Of a stretch of 64,000 nucleotides of DNA, positions 8,759 to 19,826 are shown piece after piece. Both the position numbers and the translations under genes were made by a program. The stretch comes from Bradyrhizobium cajani (GTDB taxonomy: Bacteria; Pseudomonadota; Alphaproteobacteria; Rhizobiales; Xanthobacteraceae), in NCBI RefSeq assembly GCF_009759665.1, contig NZ_WQNE01000011.1, forward strand, positions 1 through 64,000, in the 5' to 3' direction. Positions within the stretch are counted from its first letter, which is position 1; the number at the start of each line of letters is the position of its first letter. The notes under the pieces were generated by a model. It worked only from the letters and a program-made list of their open reading frames with translations. It was not told where the DNA came from and did not search any database.

Positions 8759-8965
8759 CGATAGTCCTCCCGATGTTTTTGCCGATGTTTGGCTTCGTTA
8801 TGGTTTCGCGCTGGCCAGTGGCGCATCCTAACGTAGAAGGAGCGGGGGCTTCAAAGCTTTTCGAACTGCTGCGCTGCGATGTTCGAACGCAACGCGTGGC
8901 GCCGTTTGATTCAATCTCGACAGATTTGTGTCGGGGAATTTCGTGCCGTGGAACACGACGTCGTC

Positions 8966-9856
8966 TCAGGCAGCGATGATGTCGTCGTCCTTCTTCAGGC
9001 AGGAGACGAACCCGCTGAGCGCGCTGGTTTGATGCCCGGCGCCGCGCTGGATGAAGAGTGTTTCGGCGCGTGCGTGCGCCTGGCTCAGCGTATGCATCGA
9101 CACGCCAGCGTTCAGCGCGTTGCGTTCGACCACGGCGCGCGGCAGCAGCGTCACGCCCATATTGGCGGCGACGCAGCCGATCATGCCGTCGAGGGTGCCG
9201 AGCTCGAAGCGCGCCGCCGAAGGCCAGCCGAACTCGACGAAGATCTGTTCGAGGCGCTGGCGATAGGTGCAGCCGGTGCGGAACACCAGCGCGGTCGGGC
9301 CGGACTCGGGCGTGCCGGCGCGCAGCTCGGCCAGCGAGGTCCAGCGCTTCGCGCTGACCAGCACCAGCTCCTCGCGGAAGGCGCTCGTCGCGGTGAGATC
9401 GGCATGCGCAATGGGACCCGCGACGAAGGCGCCGTCGAGCGAGCCCTCGAGCACGCTTGCAACGAGATCGGCGGTGGTCGCGGTGCGCAGCGAGAGTCGC
9501 ACCGCCGGAAAGCGGCGGTGAAAATCGGCGAGCAGCGGTGGCAGTCGCACGGCTGCGGTGGTCTCCATCGAGCCGATCGCGAGCGGTCCCTTCGGCTCGC
9601 CATCGTCACGCGCAGCCAGTATGGCTTCACGCGACAGCGCCGCCATTTTTTGCGCGTAGGGGAGGAGACGCTTGCCGGCGCCGGTCAGCGTCATGCCGCG
9701 CGAATGCCGCTCGAACAGCGCGGTGCCGATCTCCGCCTCCAGCGCCTTCACGCGCTGGGTGACGTTCGACTGCACGGTGTTGAGCTCCTCGGCGGCGCGG
9801 GTGATACCGCCGGCGCGGGCGACGGCGGCGAAGGTCTGGAGGTCGCTGAGTTCCAT
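8966..9856 (-). CDS. LysR-family transcriptional regulator
   Basis: A 296-residue LysR protein. Residues 1-62 form the winged helix-turn-helix (LQTFAAVARAGGITRAAEEL, then SNVTQRVKALE), followed by the linker helix and a two-lobed effector domain starting around residue 90. It is divergent from two nitronate monooxygenase genes with 95 bp between start codons, the classic layout of a LysR activator and its target. I infer that it controls those oxygenases, perhaps in response to a nitroalkane or nitronate. No clear T-N11-A operator could be fixed by eye in the short gap. Confidence 0.92.
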   Translation of the reverse strand: MELSDLQTFAAVARAGGITRAAEELNTVQSNVTQRVKALEAEIGTALFERHSRGMTLTGAGKRLLPYAQKMAALSREAILAARDDGEPKGPLAIGSMETTAAVRLPPLLADFHRRFPAVRLSLRTATTADLVASVLEGSLDGAFVAGPIAHADLTATSAFREELVLVSAKRWTSLAELRAGTPESGPTALVFRTGCTYRQRLEQIFVEFGWPSAARFELGTLDGMIGCVAANMGVTLLPRAVVERNALNAGVSMHTLSQAHARAETLFIQRGAGHQTSALSGFVSCLKKDDDIIAA

Positions 9857-9951
9857 GGCCCGTTTCTCTTTTGAGATGGCAGCGTTCTGTAGAATTCAAT
9901 TTTGAAGAATGCTATTCGCGCCTAATCTTCCTGTCCAGAGTGGGAGGACTC

Positions 9952-10984
9952 ATGCCGATCGCCACGCCGCTGACGGAGCTTCTCGGGATCACGCATCCGA
10001 TCCTGTCGGCGCCCATGGATACGATCGCGGGCAGCCGGCTGACACGCGCCGTCAGCGAGGCCGGCGGATTCGGCATCCTGGGTGGTGGATACGGCGACCG
10101 TGCCCGACTTCAGACAGAGGCCGCAGAGCTGAAGGGCTTTGCGCCGTTCGGCATAGGCTTCATCACCTGGAGCCTGGCTCAACAGCCCGAACTGCTCGAC
10201 ATCGCGCTCGACGCTCGCCCGCAGGCCATCATGCTGTCATTCGGCGATCCCGCGCCGTTCGCGCCCAGGATCAAGGCGCGCGGTGCACGACTGATCTGCC
10301 AGGTGCAGAGCGAGGACATGGCGAGACAGGCGCTCGCTGCCGGGGCGGACATCCTGATCGCACAGGGTACCGAGGCCGGCGGCCATGGCGCATCGCGCAC
10401 CACGGTCGACATCGTGCCTGCGATCGTCGATCTCGCGGCAGGGCGCGTACCGGTTGTCGCGGCCGGCGGGATCGCCGATGGCCGCGGCCTCGCCGCAATG
10501 ATGATGCTCGGCGCATCCGGCGTGCTGATCGGCACGCGCTTCTATGCCAGCGTGGAGGCCAATGGCGCCGAGGAGGCGAAGCAGCGCATTTGCGCGGCTG
10601 ATAGCAACGACACGGTGCGCGGCGTCGTCTTCGACTGGTCGCGCAATCTATTCTGGCCGGCCCCGTTCACGGCGCGCTCGCTGGTCAATGATCACGTCAG
10701 GCGCTGGACCGGCCGCGAGATCGAGCTCATGCAACGCGCGAGCGAGGTCGCCGTGGAGTATGCCGCGGCGAAGGCCGCGGGCAATTTTGAGGTTGCCGCG
10801 GTCTTTGCCGGCGAAGCCGTCGGGCTGATCCATGATATTCCACCGGCGGCCGAGATCGTCGAGCGGATTGCAACGGAGGCCGAGCAGTTGTTGGCCGGAC
10901 GACGCAATTCGATGACAGCAGCGAAGAATTCTTCACCGTCCCCTGGAGGGGGAGGTAAGGACGAACAACCAGAGAGACCGAGCC

Positions 10985-10995
<11 letters not shown>
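9952..10995 (+). CDS. Nitronate monooxygenase family flavoprotein, copy 1
   Basis: A 347-residue FMN TIM-barrel protein. It oxidises nitronates such as propionate-3-nitronate in characterised members. Visible family segments: HPILSAPMDTIAG at the N terminus, AQGTEAGGHG around residue 140 and AGGIADGRGLAAMMMLGASGVLIGTRF, the phosphate-binding end of the barrel. The ATG follows GGGAGGACTC, a good ribosome site. The last 25 residues are a Ser/Pro/Gly-rich tail, encoded partly by CCCCTGGAGGGGGAGG, which looks like intergenic repeat DNA taken into the reading frame. The end overlaps the next oxygenase gene by 11 bp, indicating translational coupling. Confidence 0.88.
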
Positions 10996-12426
<1,431 letters not shown>

Positions 12427-12444
12427 CTTTTAGGACGTGGTCCG

Positions 12445-12653
12445 ATGTGTCTGCTTTGCGACGATGAGAAGGCCTATCAGGCCTACATGAATTATCTCGA
12501 CAAGATGGAGCGGCAGGGCAAGGCTGCCGACCCCAACGTCGCCGTCAATGCCGTGCTCGACGAGATCGAGGCCGCCGCGAAAGCAGCCGCCAAAAAAGAC
12601 GACCCGGCCAACGACAAGACCCTGTCTCCTTTCTTCTGCAGCCCGATCAATAA

Positions 12654-12657
<4 letters not shown>
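12445..12657 (+). CDS. Small cysteine-containing protein embedded between gatC and gatA
   Basis: A 70-residue soluble protein of unknown function. It begins [20 protein letters not shown], giving a CxxC pair at residues 2 and 5, continues with an Ala/Lys/Glu helix and ends FFCSPINK with a third Cys. Cys placement suggests metal binding or a redox link, but this is inference. Its stop overlaps the gatA start in ATGA, so it is translationally coupled to gatA, and it starts 18 bp after gatC. The ORF lies within a tight operon and shows no sign of decay, which argues it is real. Confidence 0.8.
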
Positions 12658-14125
<1,468 letters not shown>

Positions 14126-14129
<4 letters not shown>

Positions 14130-14422
14130 ATGTCGCTGACTTCATCGCAAGCCTCGACGGCGCGGCCCCTGCGCCGGACCTGAACGCGCCGCTCGCCGGT
14201 CTCTGGTGGGCGGCCAAGGGCGACTGGGACCGCGCGCACAAGATCGTTCGGGACGACAGCAGCCGCGACGCGGCCTGGGTGCATGCGTACCTTCACCGCG
14301 TCGAAGGCGATCTCGGCAATGCCGGCTATTGGTACCGCCAGGCGGGCCAGCTCGCGGCAAAGGATTCATTGGAGGCGGAGTGGGAGCGGATCGCTGCCAC
14401 GCTGCTCGGGAGCAAGACATGA
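14126..14422 (+). CDS. Conserved small protein, TPR-like, between gatA and gatB
   Basis: About 98 residues, rich in Trp and Tyr: [46 protein letters not shown] recognise the pattern from a widespread proteobacterial hypothetical family; the helix pairs resemble a tetratricopeptide unit. No function known. The start is one of three successive GTG codons (14120, 14123, 14126). The last is preferred since GAGG lies five bases upstream and it forms a GTGA overlap with the gatA stop. The gene ends in an ATGA overlap with gatB. Confidence 0.75.
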
Positions 14423-15897
14423 GCACGGCCACGCACAAGCTTCTCAAGGGCGCCACGGGCGATTGGGAGATGGTCATCGGCATGGAGATCCATGCCCAGG
14501 TGACTTCGAACTCGAAACTGTTTTCGGGCGCGTCCACTGCGTTCGGCGGCGAGCCGAACACGCATGTGTCGCTGGTGGACGCGGCGATGCCGGGCATGCT
14601 GCCCGTCATCAACGAAGAATGCGTCAGGCAGGCTGTCCGGACCGGACTGGGCCTCAACGCCAAGATCAATCTGCGTTCGGTGTTCGACCGCAAGAACTAT
14701 TTCTATCCGGACTCGCCGCAGGGCTACCAGATCAGCCAGTACAAGTCGCCGGTGGTGGGCGAGGGCGAGGTGCTGGTCGAGCTCGACGGCGGCCGCAGCG
14801 TCACCATCGGTATCGAGCGGCTGCATCTGGAGCAGGACGCCGGCAAGTTGCTGCACGACCGGTCGCCGAACATGTCTCATGTCGATCTCAACCGCTGCGG
14901 CGTAGCGCTGATGGAGATCGTGTCCAAGCCCGACATCCGCGATGCCGAGCAGGCCAAGGCCTATGTGACCAAGCTGCGCTCGATCCTGCGCTATCTCGGC
15001 ACCTGCGACGGCGACATGGAGAAGGGATCCTTGCGCGCCGACGTCAACGTCTCCGTGCGCAAGCCGGGCGCGCCGCTCGGCACCCGCTGCGAGATCAAGA
15101 ACATGAACTCGATCAACTTCATCGGCCAGGCGATCGAGTACGAGGCGCGGCGCCAGATCGAAATCCTCGAGGACGGCGGCGAGATTGACCAGGAGACCCG
15201 GCTCTACGACCCCAACAAGGGCGAGACGCGCTCGATGCGGTCGAAGGAAGAGGCGCATGACTACCGCTACTTCCCCGATCCTGACCTTTTGCCGCTGGAG
15301 TTCTCGCAAGGCTTCGTCGACGAGCTGAAGGCGGAGCTGCCCGAGCTGCCGGACCAGAAGAAGATGCGCTTCGTCGCCGACTTCGGCCTGTCGGCCTATG
15401 ACGCGAGCGTGCTGGTCGCCGAACGCGAGAGCGCGGTGTTCTACGAGACCGTGCTGGACAGGCTCGGCAACCGCGCGCGCGACGGCAAGATGGCGGCGAA
15501 CTGGGTGATCAACGAGCTGTTCGGCCGTCTCAACAAGGAAGGCCGGGATATTACGGGCTCTCCCGTCAACGCCGAGCAGCTCGCCGCGATCATCGACCTG
15601 ATCGGCGAGGGTACGATCTCGGGCAAGATCGCCAAGGATCTGTTCGAGATCGTCTGGCAGGAGGGCGGCGATCCTCGCGCGCTGGTCGAAAGCCGCGGCA
15701 TGAAGCAGGTCACCGACCTCTCGGCGATCGAGAAGGTGGTCGACGACATCATTGCGGCCAATCCCGACAAGGCGGCGCAGGTGAAGGACAAGCCGCAGTC
15801 GCTCGGCTGGTTCGTCGGCCAGGTGATGAAGGCATCCGGCGGCAAGGCCAACCCGCAAAGCGTCAACGACCTGCTCAAGTCCAAGCTCGGCGTCTGA
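14419..15897 (+). CDS. gatB: Asp/Glu-tRNA(Asn/Gln) amidotransferase subunit B
   Basis: A 492-residue GatB, which phosphorylates the misacylated amino acid and adds ammonia delivered from GatA. Motifs: [12 protein letters not shown] at residues 16-27, [37 protein letters not shown] and [14 protein letters not shown]; the C-terminal helical YqeY-like domain ends at [12 protein letters not shown]. Full length. The ATG overlaps the preceding stop (ATGA). Last gene of the gat operon, followed by a strong hairpin. Confidence 0.97.
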   Translation: MSTATHKLLKGATGDWEMVIGMEIHAQVTSNSKLFSGASTAFGGEPNTHVSLVDAAMPGMLPVINEECVRQAVRTGLGLNAKINLRSVFDRKNYFYPDSPQGYQISQYKSPVVGEGEVLVELDGGRSVTIGIERLHLEQDAGKLLHDRSPNMSHVDLNRCGVALMEIVSKPDIRDAEQAKAYVTKLRSILRYLGTCDGDMEKGSLRADVNVSVRKPGAPLGTRCEIKNMNSINFIGQAIEYEARRQIEILEDGGEIDQETRLYDPNKGETRSMRSKEEAHDYRYFPDPDLLPLEFSQGFVDELKAELPELPDQKKMRFVADFGLSAYDASVLVAERESAVFYETVLDRLGNRARDGKMAANWVINELFGRLNKEGRDITGSPVNAEQLAAIIDLIGEGTISGKIAKDLFEIVWQEGGDPRALVESRGMKQVTDLSAIEKVVDDIIAANPDKAAQVKDKPQSLGWFVGQVMKASGGKANPQSVNDLLKSKLGV

Positions 15898-15912
15898 CGT
15901 CACACGTTCGAA

Positions 15913-15941
15913 CGAGGTGACGGACACGTGCCGTCACCTCG
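15913..15941 (+). terminator. Hairpin after gatB
   Basis: CGAGGTGACGG and CCGTCACCTCG form a perfect 11-bp stem around a 7-base loop, 15 bp after the gatB stop. There is no T-run, so it is either a Rho-assisted or mRNA-stabilising end rather than a classic intrinsic terminator. Confidence 0.5.
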
Positions 15942-16464
15942 CCTTCGGCTCGCGATGCGACCATCGCGCACGTCCCCGGCGGCAAACTTCATCCCGATCG
16001 ACGGCGATGCGACGACCGAATCGCCGTCACGCGATTCGCGCAAAACGGCGGCTTGCACGCGCTCCGACGGGCGCTTGCGCCGTTAAGCATGAAAATATTT
16101 TCGTTGCCAAAATTCGCGACTCAGAGTCCGCGGAACGCGTCCGCGAGGTGATCGCGGGATCGGCGATGCGCGTCGCCGCATCGATCACGCGCGATGCATG
16201 CGTGCAGAAAAATACTTGCTGCATAGTGTTTTCCTGCAATCGCATCGCTTGCAAACATCGACGATGCGCTCGCTCTCCGCGATCGCAAGCACGGGGCATG
16301 CAGTGTGCCTGCGTCGCGCTGGCCAAGCGCACGCGCGTTGCGCCGTCAACACTTCTTTAAGCGAGACGCTGTTTTTTTCGTCGTGTTGGTGTATTCGGGA
16401 TGAAGTGCATTCGATCCCCGAGTGCACGCAGCGATTAAAGCCATCTCACACATCGGAGGGCAAC
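15942..16464. other. Gene-free stretch upstream of the lysine-rich mini-gene
   Basis: About 520 bp without a credible gene. The composition is uneven: words such as CGATGC, GCATCG and CGCGAT recur many times up to about 16340, interrupted by AT-rich patches (GAAAATATTTTCG near 16090, a seven-T run near 16372). Possible promoter for the following gene is near the AT-rich patches, but no convincing -35/-10 pair was fixed. Confidence 0.5.
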
Positions 16465-16557
16465 ATGGCCAAGAAAGCGAAGAAGGCGAAGAAGGCGAAG
16501 AGCGCAGTGAAGAAGACTGCGAAGAAGACCCGCAAGGTCGCGAAGAAGAAGAAGTAA
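16465..16557 (+). CDS. Very small lysine/alanine-rich basic protein
   Basis: A 30-residue peptide, MAKKAKKAKKAKSAVKK followed by a similar basic tail ending VAKKKK. Sixteen lysines and one arginine make it resemble the tail of eukaryotic histone H1 or bacterial H1-like proteins. GGAGGG five bases upstream of the ATG is a near-ideal ribosome site, which is the main reason to call it. A nucleic-acid or nucleoid-binding role is inferred from charge only. It stands alone between two gene-free stretches. An upstream in-frame start at 16198 would give an implausible 119-residue protein. Confidence 0.7.
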   Translation: MAKKAKKAKKAKSAVKKTAKKTRKVAKKKK

Positions 16558-17350
16558 CTTCGCTTCTGAAGTTGCCGGCTCTTAAAGCAGCCGGCACGTC
16601 ATCAGCGCCTCCCAGAGGTTCTGGTCGACGATAGAGGGTGTCGGCGAGACATCAGGTCAACGGTCGGATCGTTCTCTTTCGCGGGTTTGCCCGCCAAGGT
16701 CGATCCGGCAGAAGAAACGAGTTTTCTTCGATCGGTGCGGTTCTCTTTCCAAGGGCTCCGCAATTTCACAAGCGGCCTTCGGGCCAAGGTGAAATCTGGT
16801 CCTGACGTGTTCGCCGACGCCCTCGTTCCCTTGAAGCCGGGGCATTGCCGGCATTTCCTTTCCCGACATCGCTGACCTGATCACGACGTGGCTGCGCTGC
16901 CCTGGAGCAGGCGGGGGCTGCGGCCGGACGCATGCCGTTCGCGCGTCGCTTCTCCATTCACCGTGTCTTCGCCCCGCCTCCGACCGGGCGATCCAGCACG
17001 GTCACCCGTCTTCGCGGGTGATGACAGCCGGCGGGGGACGCCACAGGACACCAGCCACTGCAGGCGATGGTTATCGTTCTCCCAAAATTCCAGGGTAAAC
17101 CGAATCTGACGAATCGCAGAAGTGTCTGCAAGACAGTCGCTTTTTGAATTTTGCGCGCCGGTGGCCTGTGCTCGCGTTTACGTCTGCTTCATCGCGATAC
17201 TTAAACTGCCATTCAAATTTGCCCGCCATCATCGCCTTCAACAAGCCGGCAAACGGCATGGGCAAAAGACTCGGGGATGAGTTGAACGGTTATCTGGACG
17301 GGAGCCGCGCTCGGGGGAACGAGGCGGCATAAGAAAAAAGGGGATGCGAC
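16558..17350. other. Gene-free stretch
   Basis: Nearly 800 bp in which the short ORFs on both strands lack ribosome sites and protein-like composition. From about 16984 to 17031 it contains GGGCGATCCAGCACGGTCA and a GGGTGATGACAGC end, matching the right part of the repeat at 46186-46311, so it is a remnant of that repeat family. The rest holds nothing I can identify; the low-GC part after 17090 is probably the upstream region of the next gene. Confidence 0.5.
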
Positions 17351-17617
17351 ATGTTTCAGGGTACTTTCGATCTGGAGGCAGCAACGCCGATCGATGCCAG
17401 CGCGCTGTCGGACGTGCTGTTCGAGCGCGGGATCTACTGGGCGAGCGGCCGCTCCGGCCTCGTCGACCTCGTCGCCGCGCACAAATGGTTCAATCTCGCA
17501 GCCCTGAAAGGCCGCAAGGACGCCGTGGCGCTGCGCCAGGAAGTCGCCGGGCAAATGTCGGACGCCGAGATTTCGGCCGCCCAGCGCGAGGCGAGGGCCT
17601 GGGTCTCAGCGCACTGA
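17351..17617 (+). CDS. Small Sel1-repeat-like protein
   Basis: An 88-residue soluble protein. LFERGIYWASGRSGLVDLVAAHKWFNLAALKGRKDAVALRQ, read in two halves, corresponds to one Sel1-type repeat (A..G.....G...D...A..WF..AA..G...A). The tail MSDAEISAAQREARAW is typical of alphaproteobacterial single-Sel1 proteins. Such repeats mediate protein-protein contacts; partner unknown. AAAAAAGGGG upstream of the ATG may serve as the ribosome site. It stands alone, ending about 65 bp from a convergent glycosyltransferase gene. Confidence 0.78.
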   Translation: MFQGTFDLEAATPIDASALSDVLFERGIYWASGRSGLVDLVAAHKWFNLAALKGRKDAVALRQEVAGQMSDAEISAAQREARAWVSAH

Positions 17618-17667
17618 GCGGTTCACGTCGCCGCGAGGGAACCGAGCTTTGACCGGTCGGTGCGATC

Positions 17668-19797
17668 GCGCCAAGGCGGCCTCATGGTGAGGTTTGGACG
17701 GCAAACGAGGCCGGCGCTTCGCCGGCGCAATGCCGGCGCCACATTTCATCGAAGGCCTTTTCGATCTGTCGCGTCATGCCGACAGTATCGAAGTGGGGCC
17801 AAGTGGACCGGTGCGCCGCCAGCTTGCTCTTGAGGGCGGCTCGGAGTTCGGGATCTTGCGCGATCCGAAGCGCCAAACCCTCATATTCGTCCAGCGATCG
17901 CGTCACCAGCTCAGGAAGGCCGCCGGCATTCAGGAGACTGGCTGCAACACGTCCCGCAAAGGCGGTGCCAAGGCAGGTCAGGACCGGCAAGCCGGCCCAG
18001 AGGGCGTCGCTGGCCGCGGTATGGGCGTTGTAGGGCAACGTGTCCAGGAATAGATCGGCGAGCTGGTGGCGCGCCAGGTGTTCGTCGGGAGGCATGAATG
18101 GGGCGAACACGATCCTCTCGGCGGCGACGCCGCGCGCGACGGCTTCGCGCCTCAGATTCTCCGTGGCAATCGGGTCTCCATCAAGCAACCAAAGGACGCT
18201 TCCGGGGGTCCTTGTCAGCAGTCTCATCCAGACATCGAACAGCAGGGGCGTGATCTTGATCGTCCTGTTGAACGCGCAGTACACAAATGCATCGTCCGGC
18301 AATCCGACCGCGCTGCGGGCCGGTACATTTGGTAGGAGCGGTCGCCTCGCATCGGTCGGCAGATAGCTATCCGGGAGATAAATGACCTTCTCGGCATAAT
18401 ACTTCTGCTCTCTTTCCGGGATGACGATCCGGTCGGCCAAGACGTAGTCGATATATGACGCTCCCATCGTGCCGGGAAAACCGAGATAGCTGACCTGGAT
18501 CGGAGCAGCCCGGCGCACAAGGATGTTCGTTCGCGCACCTGGAGTTAAGCCGCCCAAATCGACGAGGACCTCAATGTCGAGCCGGCGTACCAGCCTGACC
18601 ACGTCCTCGTCGGCAAGATGGCTGACATCCTCAAAGCGTTCGAATGCCGCCTTCAGGCGGTTGCGCATCGTGCTGCGGTCATCCGGTCCGGAAGAGATGG
18701 CGCTGACCGCGAAGCGCTTGCGGTCGTGCTCCTCGAAAACTCCGGCCATCAATTGCGCCATGGCGTGATTGCGAAAATCGGCAGACAGGTAGGCGACGCG
18801 AAGTCTGGAATCCGGTGGCGGCGTTCTGGGGACCGGGGCACCTCGTTCTGGGACGACGTTTGCCACAAATATCTTCGCACAGTTCAACTGATGTGAAGGA
18901 GACGAGGAGGCATAAAGGAAGCTGAGAGGGTCGACTGGCACGCCGGATTCGACGGCCTCGTCCAGTGCGGCCTGTTCACGTTCGAAATTGCGCCAATCGG
19001 CACGATGCCGCTTGGACGCAACCAGCTTGCTCAGCGCGAAAGGGAAGGCCTTGTCCAGCGCGACCGTTCTTTCGAGCGCTGCAATCGCTTCGTCGTCCCG
19101 ACCCATTTGGGAAAGGACCCCAGACAAGGCAAAATGATACTGTGGATCCGACGGTGCAAGCTCGATGGCACGTCGATAGCTATCATGCGCTTCGTCGAGC
19201 TGGCCGAGCTGCTGGAACGCGCTGCCTCGGTTTGCGAACGCCGCGCCCGATGGCGCGATCGCAATGGCGCGATCGAATTCCGCGATGGCGCCGTGAAGCT
19301 CCTGCCGTGCGATCAGGATCGCTCCGCGATTGAGATGCGCATCGGCGAAGTTCGGAGACAGGGCAATCACTTTCGCAAACCAAGCGAGCGCATCGTCCGT
19401 CTTGCCCAATGCACGCAGCACGTTGGCATAGTTGAAAAGAACGTTGGGATTGCCTGGGTCGACGCGAGCAGCCTTCTTGAGCAATGGCTCGGCGTCCGCA
19501 AAATTGCCGCGCTGGGCGTGCAGCAGCCCCAGCATATGGAGCGCGACGGGATGCGTTCTGCTTCCCTTCAGGATGGCCGCGTACGCCCGTTCCGCATCCG
19601 ACAGATTGCCCGAACGGTGCGCCGCAATTGCCTGGTCCAGCACAGTGGACGGATGGAGTGAGGAGGGGACCGAAGCTCCCTTGTTGCGGCCTTGCTGCGA
19701 CATGTGATTGGGCTTCTGGACCCCGATGTCGGGATCTGTGCTTTGGCGAACTGCCGCAAAAACTCTAGTCGCCTTTGCTGGAGAGAGCAACCGCCGC
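17668..19797. repeat. Tandem duplication, unit 1
   Basis: This segment repeats at 19827-21957 with a constant offset of 2160 bp and no net insertion or deletion between aligned points. It covers one whole TPR-glycosyltransferase gene, its upstream leader (CTTTGGCGAACTG, GCCTTTGCTGG) and its downstream end (GCGCCAAGGCGG). The unit boundaries are where alignment by eye fades. Confidence 0.9.
17682..19703 (-). CDS. TPR-containing O-GlcNAc-transferase-like protein (SPINDLY type), copy 1
   Basis: A 673-residue protein. Residues about 20-225 hold six tetratricopeptide repeats (for example NLSDAERAYAAILKG, KTDDALAWFAKVIAL). From about 300 to the end is a GT41 catalytic domain: YLSADFRNHAM with His313 at the position of the catalytic His of human OGT, YLGFPGTMGASYIDY, FNRTIKITP with the conserved Lys, and LFLDTLPYNAHTAASDALWAGLPVL. 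It probably moves GlcNAc or a related sugar from a nucleotide onto Ser/Thr of proteins bound by the TPRs. The start MSQQGRNKG is shared with copy 2. It ends VQTSP because the TAA used by copy 2 is CAA here. A longer in-frame start at 19790 is unlikely. Confidence 0.88.
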   Translation of the reverse strand: MSQQGRNKGASVPSSLHPSTVLDQAIAAHRSGNLSDAERAYAAILKGSRTHPVALHMLGLLHAQRGNFADAEPLLKKAARVDPGNPNVLFNYANVLRALGKTDDALAWFAKVIALSPNFADAHLNRGAILIARQELHGAIAEFDRAIAIAPSGAAFANRGSAFQQLGQLDEAHDSYRRAIELAPSDPQYHFALSGVLSQMGRDDEAIAALERTVALDKAFPFALSKLVASKRHRADWRNFEREQAALDEAVESGVPVDPLSFLYASSSPSHQLNCAKIFVANVVPERGAPVPRTPPPDSRLRVAYLSADFRNHAMAQLMAGVFEEHDRKRFAVSAISSGPDDRSTMRNRLKAAFERFEDVSHLADEDVVRLVRRLDIEVLVDLGGLTPGARTNILVRRAAPIQVSYLGFPGTMGASYIDYVLADRIVIPEREQKYYAEKVIYLPDSYLPTDARRPLLPNVPARSAVGLPDDAFVYCAFNRTIKITPLLFDVWMRLLTRTPGSVLWLLDGDPIATENLRREAVARGVAAERIVFAPFMPPDEHLARHQLADLFLDTLPYNAHTAASDALWAGLPVLTCLGTAFAGRVAASLLNAGGLPELVTRSLDEYEGLALRIAQDPELRAALKSKLAAHRSTWPHFDTVGMTRQIEKAFDEMWRRHCAGEAPASFAVQTSP

Positions 19798-19826
19798 GTG
19801 TGTGCCGGGATTTCGCGCGCGCCAAC

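Noticed and set aside
16027..16332. Possible genes in the stretch after gatB (both strands)
   Set aside because: Cys/His/Arg-rich composition, no ribosome sites and heavy short-word repetition suggest non-coding DNA.
16657..16884. 75-codon minus-strand frame
   Set aside because: Reads plausibly in part (MPRLQGNEGVGEH) but has no ribosome site or recognisable family; might be repeat DNA, not enough to call.
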